Shown in pieces: positions 1 to 5,724 of a DNA stretch of 5,822 nucleotides. Source of the stretch: Deltaproteobacteria bacterium (GTDB lineage Bacteria; Desulfobacterota; Binatia; UBA9968). Location of the stretch: positions 1-5,822 of the forward strand of contig JACPFE010000752.1 in the NCBI GenBank assembly GCA_016183145.1, written 5' to 3'. Positions within the stretch are counted from its first letter, which is position 1. Each line of letters begins with the position of its first letter. The notes below the pieces were generated by a model, which saw only the letters and a program-made list of their open reading frames with translations, made no database searches and had not been told where the DNA came from. The position numbers and the translations under genes were made by a program.

Positions 1-1531
1 CGACGTTGAAAAGGCTATTTTCAATCTTGACCATCACGAAGGCTGCGTCCGATCCTTCACTTTGGCCACCTGCGAGCAGGCACTGGTATTGATCCGCAAG
101 GGAATGGATCTTCAGGCGAGAGACTGGACGATCCACGCCAACGACCCGGACCTCGATACGATCCTCGCCATCTGGCTGTTACTTAACCACATGCGGGTCA
201 ACGACGTCGACCCGGAAATTCGCAAGAAGATTGTGCCGTTTGTCCGTCTTCAAGGCTCCATTGATGCTCACGGACTAGCGATGCAAGAACTGTGCGGCTT
301 TCCAGTCGAGCTCCAGGCATCCGTTTTTGCACAGTTAGAAAAGTGGCGGAGCAAAGAAGTAGCCCTAAAAAAAGACGAGAAATGGCAGGAGATCGACTTC
401 CTCGAATACACGGCTGAAGTCCTGCGTGCCATCGATGCTATCATTTATTCTTCATATCACTTCGAAGGCGTTATCGAGGTCAAGGAAATGGCGCGCGTTG
501 ATATCGGCGAGAATCATCTGGCGATAGTTTGCCAAGGCGACGTGGGAATCTACGAAGTGGAGTCGCAGCTGCGCCGGCTGCACGGCAAGCGCCTCGGCGT
601 CATCATTTTAAAAAGTGGCCGTAACACATACACGTTGCGCCAGGTCGAAACGTTTCTGCCGGCAACGCTAGAAAACGCTTACTTGAGCTTGAACCTTATC
701 GATCCGGCCGCGGGAACCCGACGCTCCGCCAACCGGTGGGGCGGCTCAGGCGAGATCGGCGGCTCGCCGAGAGCCACCGGAACATCGCTCACACCGCAAC
801 AGATCGCGGACGCGATCGGCGAGGCCTACCGTGGGCCGACGAGGATGCGGCGCTTGTGGTCCCTTTCGATAGGCATACTAGGAAACGCGGTCATCATGGT
901 TGCGTCCATGATGAGCACTTATTCTTTGGCACGTCTTAACGATCCGTCGGGTTCCCTCGATCGCTACTTTCGCGATCAAGCGGGAACCTATGGCGGCGTG
1001 CTCGGGGGTCTCACTGTCCTGCTGATGCTATTCGCAATCCGCCGGGGTCGGAAGCTGTTTGGACTCTGCGCGCCGGCCGGTTCCGATTGGCTGGCGTTAC
1101 TCCCCGGGGCTCTGTTAGGAGGCGTGGCGGGAGGCGCCTGGATTTTTGACGTTGCGCTGATGCGGCCGCAGACTTTACTTCAACACCACTGGACCGAATG
1201 GGCTGTCCTTCTCGGTTTTCCCCTGGTCGCTGAGCTGCTATTTCGAAGCCTCTTACATGGCACGTTGGCACAGCGTTTCGCTACTCAGTACTCGGGCGGT
1301 CCGTGGTTTCTTTCCTGGCCGGTCTTTATCTCCAGCGTGCTCTATGCCCTCTGGTCCCTTCCTCAGTTTCTTCCCTTCTTTTCCCCCGGCGTGGAGTTGA
1401 CGTTCGCCGCCGCTCTGCTCTTTGGCATTAGTTCGGGCATGGCGCGGGAGCGTTCGGAGAGTGTGTTACCTTGTTTGCTCATGCACTGGTCTTGCCTGCT
1501 TGTACTGGTGCTTACTTTGTCATTGTTTTGA
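1..1531 (+). CDS. DHH-phosphoesterase-like protein fused to a C-terminal CPBP-like membrane domain (5'-partial)
   Basis: The frame is open from the first complete codon at position 2, so the start lies outside the window; the TTG at 62 is only the first start-like codon and I use it for numbering. Twenty in-frame residues upstream contain LDHHEG, a DHH-type motif. An Asp-rich stretch HANDPDLDTILAIW follows at 25-38, and a glycine-rich GGSGEIGGSPRATG at 227-240 resembles the DHHA1 substrate-binding loop. This suggests a soluble phosphoesterase-like part. From about 265 to the end there are six or seven hydrophobic segments. AELLFR (390-395), YALWSLPQF (428-436) and LMHW (473-476) align with the three CPBP motifs, but the first Glu of EExxxR is Ala390 and the motif-2 His is Ser432, so proteolysis is doubtful. 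The soluble part probably sits in the cytoplasm, tethered to the inner membrane. The substrate is unknown. The gene is convergent with the next one, 39 bp away. The membrane domain is the firmer call; the DHH assignment is tentative because the order of motifs is unusual. Confidence 0.7.
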   Translation, partial: DVEKAIFNLDHHEGCVRSFTLATCEQALVLIRKGMDLQARDWTIHANDPDLDTILAIWLLLNHMRVNDVDPEIRKKIVPFVRLQGSIDAHGLAMQELCGFPVELQASVFAQLEKWRSKEVALKKDEKWQEIDFLEYTAEVLRAIDAIIYSSYHFEGVIEVKEMARVDIGENHLAIVCQGDVGIYEVESQLRRLHGKRLGVIILKSGRNTYTLRQVETFLPATLENAYLSLNLIDPAAGTRRSANRWGGSGEIGGSPRATGTSLTPQQIADAIGEAYRGPTRMRRLWSLSIGILGNAVIMVASMMSTYSLARLNDPSGSLDRYFRDQAGTYGGVLGGLTVLLMLFAIRRGRKLFGLCAPAGSDWLALLPGALLGGVAGGAWIFDVALMRPQTLLQHHWTEWAVLLGFPLVAELLFRSLLHGTLAQRFATQYSGGPWFLSWPVFISSVLYALWSLPQFLPFFSPGVELTFAAALLFGISSGMARERSESVLPCLLMHWSCLLVLVLTLSLF

Positions 1532-1570
1532 GCAGAGTTAGGAAGAGACTCTCGATCCCTTTTCTTCTCT

Positions 1571-1816
1571 TTATGCCTTGAACTTCTGGTAGATCCACAA
1601 CAAGAGAAATGCGCCGACGATCGAACCGATCCAACCGGCTCCCTGGCCGGCCTCATACCAGCCCACCGCCTGACCGGCATAAGTCGCGACAACCGAACCG
1701 GCAATACCGAGCAAGGTCGTCACGATGAATCCCATGTTTTCCTTGCCGGGCATGATGAATTTCGCAATCACGCCGACGATAAATCCGATAATAATCGTCA
1801 TCAAAAGGCCAAACAT
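1571..1816 (-). CDS. GlsB/YeaQ/YmgE family stress-response membrane protein
   Basis: This 81-residue protein belongs to the transglycosylase-associated (PF04226) family of small inner-membrane proteins, induced by general stress in several bacteria; their biochemical role is not settled. The sequence is nearly all membrane: a first helix at about 3-21 (GLLMTIIIGFIVGVIAKFI), the family signature MPGKENMG at 22-29, a second helix at about 30-47, the GWYEAGQGAGWIGS segment at 52-65, and a third helix ending IYQKFKA. Length and motif order match the family over its whole length. The ATG at 1814-1816 is chosen because AAGAGGAAGG lies just upstream; the same frame runs on to 2023 but that extension has no family similarity. 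A candidate sigma70 promoter lies about 40 bp upstream. The gene converges on the DHH/CPBP-like gene. The only other minus-strand gene, the Usp, is 550 bp upstream, so a shared transcript is unlikely. Confidence 0.93.
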   Translation of the reverse strand: MFGLLMTIIIGFIVGVIAKFIMPGKENMGFIVTTLLGIAGSVVATYAGQAVGWYEAGQGAGWIGSIVGAFLLLWIYQKFKA

Positions 1817-1817
1817 G

Positions 1818-1827
1818 CCTTCCTCTT
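1818..1827 (-). promoter_or_regulatory. Shine-Dalgarno site of the GlsB-family gene
   Basis: Read on the minus strand, AAGAGGAAGG lies immediately before the ATG at 1816. The GAGG core is about 6 nt from the start codon. It decides the start in favour of the 81-residue form over the 150-codon open frame. Confidence 0.75.
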
Positions 1828-1853
1828 TCGAATACTGAGCTCTCGTGCGGGGT

Positions 1854-1881
1854 AATATCGAAAAAGGGCGGTCGCAGTCAA
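1854..1881 (-). promoter_or_regulatory. Candidate sigma70 promoter of the GlsB-family gene
   Basis: On the minus strand TTGACT (1876-1881) matches the -35 consensus at five of six bases. It is followed after 16 nt by GATATT (1854-1859), four of six matches to the -10 box. Transcription would start near 1847, giving a leader of about 30 nt that carries the Shine-Dalgarno site. Seen by eye only; no transcript evidence. Confidence 0.45.
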
Positions 1882-2367
1882 GCGAATGGTTTTCATGGCA
1901 ACATAAGAGTTGTATAAGCCAACAAGGCGACTTCGCAGACTGCCGATTCATGGTGAAATACGCTAATTCTTGGAACGACGGTAGGGCGTGTCGTCCCAAA
2001 GCTTGAGCTGGTTCGGTTGGCAATAGGTTTAGGGCCGCAACTGCAAGTGGAATCGAATCGGCGGGAAGAAGAAGTCAAAACGTAGGCGCGACCCAGCCAT
2101 GAAAGCTCACTTCCACGTTTCCGGAATTCCGAAATCGTGGAAGTTGCTCCGCGAGATGGGGACGAGGCGGGAATATCACCGCCTGAGATTCATCCGTTAA
2201 TGTTTGGCAGAGAGTGAGCGATAATGACGTATGACGTCAACTGTTTGGCTGGAAGCGATCAAGCCGATCCCTGATGAGGACTCGGAATCCTAGTTCGGAT
2301 TTGGCAATAAACTAGCTGGATCCGGGTGGCGCCGACTGGGGACGTCCAGAGACACCCAGGGGGCCTC
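1882..2367. other. Long spacer between the GlsB-family gene and the Usp gene
   Basis: About 490 bp with no gene I can support. It holds one copy of the palindromic repeat at 2110-2143 and a tandem 7-nt repeat (ATGACGT twice, 2224-2237) that runs into the palindrome TGACGTCA (2232-2239). Short frames exist, for example ATG 2099 to TAA 2200 (33 codons, running through the palindrome) and ATG 2231 to TAG (20 codons). None has a good ribosome site or a recognisable product. I see no T-rich hairpin terminator downstream of the Usp gene, which ends at 2368. Confidence 0.6.
2110..2143 (+). repeat. Palindromic repeat, copy A
   Basis: A 34-nt inverted repeat centred on CGGAATTCCG (centre 2126/2127), with outer arms CTTCCACG and CGTGGAAG. 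Fifteen of the 17 opposed pairs are complementary. A second copy lies at 5693-5724 in the same orientation, and similarity continues for roughly 20 nt beyond the right arm (GTTGCTCCGCGAGATGG against GTTGATCGGCGACATGG). No transposase is seen in the window. It is probably a dispersed extragenic palindrome of the REP or MITE type; the absence of a T-tract argues against a terminator. Confidence 0.75.
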
Positions 2368-3228
2368 TCATCGCGACGCAGGGATAGCAAGGACCGCACA
2401 GTGCGCGCCTCTTAGGACTCGCTCCGTCGTACTTCCTCGTAAAGCATCCAGAAAATCCAAATGGCCTTGCGTCATGAGCACCAGAAGATCGGCTTGCCAC
2501 TCGTTCTCGGCTTTTAGGATCTCCTCTACGACATTGCCTTGTCTGACCATACTCCTGTAGGACCAACCCGCCCGCGGCAAATCAACCACCGGCATTTGTT
2601 CGCCTTTCCCTACATGAAGCAGTCTTAGCTCGGCCGAGGTACAGCCAAGTCCTTTCGCCAAAAGAGATGCTTTGTCGATGGCTGTCTGGGGATCGGGATC
2701 ATGATCGACCGGTATGAGAATCCGTTCCAGCTTCACCGCACCGTCGGCCAACGAAACAAATCCCCTCCCCTCGCGGGGGACAAAAAGCGTCATAGCTCCT
2801 GATTTCCGCGCCAGGGGTTCTGCGGTGGCTTTGTGCAACCAGCGATCTAGTCCCTCCCTCTGATGTGTAGCCAAGACGATTAGATCGGGCCGAAATCTGC
2901 GGAAATGCCGCAGCATGGAATCCAACGGACTGGAACTCGCAGTCAACACCTTTCTAACCAGAACGCCCGCCTTCGCGACCTCCTCGGGTCGAACTCCATC
3001 CGGCAAAAGCCCCCAACGTGCCAACGTAGAACGCACCGCGGGATATTCGGTCCAGTAGGGCCGCTCCGGGTCGAGTTGAGGCTCGACATGCATGATATCG
3101 AGCTTCGCCTTTGACTGTAGAGCGATTTTCAGAGCATGGGCAAAGGCCGCTTCGCTGGGCAAGGAAAAATCCGAAGGATGAAAAATAGTAAATTTTCGAG
3201 CTCGCACTTTTCTTACTGAACTGGCCAT
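2368..3228 (-). CDS. Tandem universal stress protein (two UspA domains)
   Basis: The 286-residue cytoplasmic protein has two consecutive UspA folds (about 13-151 and 168-283), a common arrangement for tandem Usps, which bind nucleotide and help survival under stress. Domain 1 opens with FTIFHPSDFS (13-22) and has THQREGLDRW (121-130). Domain 2 opens with RILIPVDHD (169-177) and ends with GHLDFLDALRGSTTERV (255-271). Domain 2 keeps the later part of the Usp ATP signature, a glycine, nine residues, then Gly-Ser (G255, G265-S266), although Met252 replaces the first glycine. In domain 1 the corresponding glycines and Gly-Ser are replaced by Gln123 and Lys133-Ala134, so it probably does not bind ATP. 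The ATG at 3226-3228 is preferred: AAAGGA lies about 10 nt upstream, and the 80 further open codons back to a GTG at 3468 show no Usp similarity. The gene is divergent from the substrate-binding protein gene. Confidence 0.92.
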   Translation of the reverse strand: MASSVRKVRARKFTIFHPSDFSLPSEAAFAHALKIALQSKAKLDIMHVEPQLDPERPYWTEYPAVRSTLARWGLLPDGVRPEEVAKAGVLVRKVLTASSSPLDSMLRHFRRFRPDLIVLATHQREGLDRWLHKATAEPLARKSGAMTLFVPREGRGFVSLADGAVKLERILIPVDHDPDPQTAIDKASLLAKGLGCTSAELRLLHVGKGEQMPVVDLPRAGWSYRSMVRQGNVVEEILKAENEWQADLLVLMTQGHLDFLDALRGSTTERVLRGAHCAVLAIPASR

Positions 3229-3667
3229 CTTTCTTGTTTCCTTTCTGTCACTCCATGACTTCTCAACAGCCGATGTCTTGGAACTAAAGTCTATTGAAAA
3301 ATTGATTTTCTCTTCTCGTCGAAGCTTATATGAAGGAGACGGCGATGCGAAGAGGACGACCGATTGCACCTCTGACGTTGATACCAGAGGAACCAGCGAC
3401 TCTTGAGCAATGGGAAATTTCCGGCGACAGTATTTTTCATTTACTATTTTTACCCTTCCGCCAGCCACCCTATCTTGCGCCGCAAACTCGTACCGATTAC
3501 TTGCTCTAGTTGATCTAGAAAATCAATGGCTTTTAGAGCACACCGGGATCACCAAGTCACCGTCCAATTGATTTCCGGGAATGATGACAGAACTCGTCGC
3601 TCCAATTGGCGAGCTAGCAATCAGCTCGAAAACATTTGCCCAATGAACGCCCCGATCTATTTAGAGG
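3229..3667. other. Divergent spacer upstream of the Usp gene
   Basis: This stretch must hold the Usp promoter, but I find no convincing -35/-10 pair; the best -10-like element on the minus strand is TATAAG near 3330 and it lacks a good -35. Positions 3229-3468 stay open in the Usp frame without similarity to the family. Two copies of TCCAATTG (near 3563 and 3601) are the only other pattern noted. No gene is supported. Confidence 0.5.
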
Positions 3668-3694
3668 GCTTGAACGTTTTGAACGCTTCGAACC
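3668..3694 (+). repeat. Three tandem 9-nt repeats next to a candidate promoter
   Basis: GCTTGAACG, TTTTGAACG and CTTCGAACC follow one another without spacer (consensus near YTTGAACG). The array abuts the possible -35 box of the substrate-binding protein gene. It may be a small degenerate intergenic repeat or a regulator binding site; the sequence alone does not decide. Confidence 0.55.
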
Positions 3695-3695
3695 A

Positions 3696-3725
3696 TTGAC
3701 GCCGATCCATCGCTTCAGCTATTTT
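3696..3725 (+). promoter_or_regulatory. Candidate promoter of the substrate-binding protein gene
   Basis: TTGACG (3696-3701, five of six -35 matches) and TATTTT (3720-3725, four of six -10 matches) are 18 nt apart. Transcription would start near 3732, just before the GAGG ribosome site at 3742-3745. The spacing is acceptable but the -10 box is weak. Confidence 0.35.
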
Positions 3726-3752
3726 CTCAATCATCTGGTGTGAGGTTTGCCG

Positions 3753-4763
3753 ATGAAGATCCGCAGACGGCTCTTTGCCTTCCTCGCGTTCGGTTGGCTC
3801 AGCGCGCTTCCTATGGCGGCGAGTGCGCAGCTAATCAAAGTCACCACCTCGTACGTTTCGGACTCGGCGGGTGTCTTGCCGCTCTGGCTCGCCAAAGAGG
3901 CCGGTATCTTCGCGCGCAATGGCTTGGATGTGCAGGCGGTGCGTGTGCATGCCGCCGTCGGGGTGATGGCCCTGATGTCCGGCGAACTGCAATTCGTCCT
4001 GGCGTCGGGCCCGGTGGTGGTCGACAGCGCGCTGCGCGGCTCCAATGCCGTCTATGTCGCCGGCGGCATGTCAACGCTCGATTTCGTGCTCGTCACCCGG
4101 CCCGAGATCAAAACCGCCGAGCAGTTAAAAGGCGGCACCGTCGGCTTGTCGGCGTTTAGAGGCGCTAATCCGACCGCCACCCGATTTGCTCTGCAGAAGC
4201 TTGGACTCGGCACAAAGGACGTGTCGCTCATCGTCGTCGGCGGCGCCAGCGAAAGAATCGCCAGCTTGCGCTTGGGGAAAATCCACGGGACGCTTTTCAG
4301 TCCGCCGCAACATATCACGGCGCAGCGCGAAGGCTTCAACGCCCTGGCGGACGTGGCGGAGCTCGGCCTGCCGTTCGTGCATATCGGTTTGGCAACGACC
4401 CGCGCCCTCATCCGGGACAAACCGGAGATCGTCCGCCGCTACGTCAAATCTCACCTCGAGGCGGTTGCCGTGATGAAAATGGACCGCGAGCTAGCGATCA
4501 AAACGCTGGGGAAATACCTGGGGCAAATCAAGGACCGCGACGTCCTGGTAAAATCCTATGACGCCGCCGCGCCGGACAACCGAATCTCTCGCAAACAATA
4601 TCCCTACTTGGCCGGCCTGCAGATGGTCCTCGATTTATTGTCGGAAGAAAATCCCAAAGCGAAGAGCGCCAATCCGGAAGACTTTGTCGACAATCGTTTC
4701 ATCAAGGAACTCGACGACAGCGGCTACATCGATAATCTCTACAAGGCCACGCCGCGACCCTAA
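3753..4763 (+). CDS. ABC transporter substrate-binding protein, NMT1/THI5-like (SsuA-type)
   Basis: A 336-residue exported solute-binding protein of the NMT1/THI5-like periplasmic-binding fold. Residues 1-25 form a classic Sec signal peptide: MKIRRR, a hydrophobic core, then ASA before Q26. The mature part has the family's early signature LPLWLAKEAGIFARNGLDV (42-60), the ligand-lobe stretch MSGELQFVLASGP, then TAEQLKGGTVGLSAFRG and a second-lobe segment with KPEIVRRYVKSHLEA. Relatives bind aliphatic sulfonates, nitrate-like ions, pyrimidine precursors or aromatic compounds; the ligand cannot be read from sequence here. The ATG at 3753 is chosen over the in-frame TTG at 3747 because GAGG (3742-3745) lies 7 nt before it and the signal peptide then begins normally. 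No permease or ATPase gene adjoins, so it is an orphan or works with a transporter encoded elsewhere. The gene stands alone, 212 bp before the toxin-antitoxin pair. Confidence 0.9.
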   Translation: MKIRRRLFAFLAFGWLSALPMAASAQLIKVTTSYVSDSAGVLPLWLAKEAGIFARNGLDVQAVRVHAAVGVMALMSGELQFVLASGPVVVDSALRGSNAVYVAGGMSTLDFVLVTRPEIKTAEQLKGGTVGLSAFRGANPTATRFALQKLGLGTKDVSLIVVGGASERIASLRLGKIHGTLFSPPQHITAQREGFNALADVAELGLPFVHIGLATTRALIRDKPEIVRRYVKSHLEAVAVMKMDRELAIKTLGKYLGQIKDRDVLVKSYDAAAPDNRISRKQYPYLAGLQMVLDLLSEENPKAKSANPEDFVDNRFIKELDDSGYIDNLYKATPRP

Positions 4764-4939
4764 GTTATCACGACTTAAATGTTCTGAAATAACGGTGGGC
4801 TTTAGGCCATATCGCATCAGGCTATCGAGGATGCCCAGTCACTCATGACAAAACAATAAAGACTGTCGCGTCGGAGAGTGTGCCCCTTTTACCTTTTTTC
4901 CGTCTTTCGCGTCTGCCGATTCCAGATTCCATTTTACTC

Positions 4940-4968
4940 TTGCAAAAGTCCGAACAGGTCTCTAGTCT
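4940..4968 (+). promoter_or_regulatory. Candidate promoter of the toxin-antitoxin operon, probably leaderless
   Basis: TTGCAA (4940-4945) and TAGTCT (4963-4968) are separated by 17 nt. Transcription from this pair would begin about 7 nt further on, at or next to the antitoxin ATG at 4976. There is no Shine-Dalgarno at usual distance before that ATG (the nearest AGG is about 17 nt away), which fits a leaderless message. The -10 box is a poor consensus match. A tandem GATTCCA repeat (4918-4931) lies just upstream and could be an antitoxin binding site. Confidence 0.35.
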
Positions 4969-4975
4969 ATTGGTT

Positions 4976-5260
4976 ATGTCCAATCCCTCTACAAGAGCGA
5001 CCTATAGCCTCGACGCACACACGATACGAAAGCTCGAAGATATGGCGCGCCGATGGGGAGTCTCGAAGTCGGAAGCGTTGAGACGAGCCGTAAAGTCCGC
5101 GACCGTCAACGGCCATGGGAAAGAAGACAACGCTCTCAAAGCACTGGATCGTTTGCAAGACTCGTTGCGTCTGACTCCCGCCAAAGCGCGGGCGTGGGAT
5201 CGTAGGGTTCGCGCAGAGCGCCGCACATCATCGTCACGACAAGAACGTCGAAGGCGATGA
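4976..5260 (+). CDS. Ribbon-helix-helix (CopG-like) antitoxin
   Basis: A 94-residue DNA-binding antitoxin that would neutralise the toxin encoded next and repress the operon. The N-terminal ribbon-helix-helix is clear: strand ATYSLD (8-13), helix A (about 14-26), the turn GVSKSEA (28-34), and helix B running to about 41. Residues 60-94 are a charged tail (LDRLQDSLRLTPAKARAWDRRV, then Arg-rich) of the kind that wraps the toxin active site. The same frame is open back to a GTG at 4880, but those 32 codons lie over a pyrimidine-rich spacer and read as noise, so ATG 4976, where the fold begins, is preferred. The last codons overlap the toxin start by 4 nt (ATGA), indicating translational coupling. 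The antitoxin class is firm; the exact subfamily is not. The strongly basic C-terminus is a little unusual. Confidence 0.85.
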   Translation: MSNPSTRATYSLDAHTIRKLEDMARRWGVSKSEALRRAVKSATVNGHGKEDNALKALDRLQDSLRLTPAKARAWDRRVRAERRTSSSRQERRRR

Positions 5261-5634
5261 TCCATCTCGACACCGGCTTCCTGATCCGCGCGCTGGTTCG
5301 CAATTCATCTGAAGATATTAGATTGCGCGAATGGCTGAGATCGAATACCCCCGTCGGGATGAGTTCGATCGCCTGGGCCGAGTTTTTATGCGGTCCGGTT
5401 GAAAAGAACGACATCGCCCTGGCTGGCCGTATAGTGCCGGATCGTCAACCGTTTACGGACGAAGACGCCACAGCGGCAGCTCGATTATTCAATATTTCCG
5501 GCCGTCGGCGCGGAACGTTTGTCGATTGTATGATTGCCGCTGTTGCTCTCGGAGCCGGAGCCTCCTTGGCAACCACCAATCCAGAGGACTTTCGAAGGCT
5601 CGAAACTGCTGGCCTGCAAATCATTACAGTGTGA
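5257..5634 (+). CDS. PIN-domain toxin (VapC-like ribonuclease)
   Basis: A 125-residue single PIN domain, the usual size for type II toxins that cleave tRNA or rRNA using Mg2+ or Mn2+. The acidic residues expected at the metal site are present: D5 in MIHLDTGFLI, E42 in AWAEFLCG, D90 in TFVDCMIAA, and D111 in ATTNPEDF, with N108 in the common TNxxDF motif. Nothing suggests inactivation. The ATG overlaps the antitoxin stop in ATGA, so the toxin is probably translated by coupling, with AAGG at 5251-5254 too close to act as a normal ribosome site. The order, antitoxin first, is typical. The RNA target cannot be predicted from the sequence. Like most chromosomal pairs of this class it may be an addiction or stress module, or simply a mobile passenger. 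Confidence 0.92.
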   Translation: MIHLDTGFLIRALVRNSSEDIRLREWLRSNTPVGMSSIAWAEFLCGPVEKNDIALAGRIVPDRQPFTDEDATAAARLFNISGRRRGTFVDCMIAAVALGAGASLATTNPEDFRRLETAGLQIITV

Positions 5635-5692
5635 ACGGTTTGTAGCTGTTGATCGGCCGGTCGGCTTCGAGTGACGTACAACGGCTGCACGT

Positions 5693-5724
5693 TTCCACGT
5701 TTTCGGAATTCCGAAAACATGGAA
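5693..5724 (+). repeat. Palindromic repeat, copy B
   Basis: A 32-nt inverted repeat centred on CGGAATTCCG (centre 5708/5709), with arms TTCCACGTTTT and AAAACATGGAA; 15 of 16 opposed pairs are complementary. It matches copy A (2110-2143) in the same orientation and shares its right flank. It begins about 60 nt after the toxin stop codon. A plus-strand frame through it (stop at 5672-5674) stays open to the window end, but no start with a ribosome site is evident, so no gene is called there. Confidence 0.75.

Noticed and set aside
1532..1575. Possible bidirectional terminator (AAGAGA and TCTCTT arms) between the convergent genes
   Set aside because: The stem is only six A/T-rich pairs with a loop of about 18 nt.
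1817..2023. 69-codon extension of the GlsB-family protein
   Set aside because: It contains the promoter and Shine-Dalgarno candidates and no membrane or family sequence; the family length is about 80 residues.
2224..2239. ATGACGT tandem and TGACGTCA palindrome as an operator
   Set aside because: It is far from any gene start (downstream of the Usp gene, over 400 bp upstream of the GlsB-family gene), so no regulatory role can be supported.
3229..3468. 80-codon N-terminal extension of the Usp gene back to a GTG
   Set aside because: It has no similarity to Usp proteins, and a ribosome site precedes the ATG at 3228, where the first domain begins normally.
3731..4454. Several open frames of 77 to 139 codons on both strands over the binding-protein gene
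   Set aside because: They are shadows of a clear, complete family member, rich in Arg and Ala as expected from out-of-frame reading of GC-rich coding DNA.
4880..4975. 32-codon N-terminal extension of the antitoxin from a GTG
   Set aside because: The stretch is pyrimidine-rich spacer and translates to Leu/Pro-rich noise ahead of a complete ribbon-helix-helix fold.
5651..5662. GATCGGCCGGTC near-palindrome after the toxin gene as a terminator
   Set aside because: There is no loop and no following T-tract; it is a short GC palindrome likely by chance.
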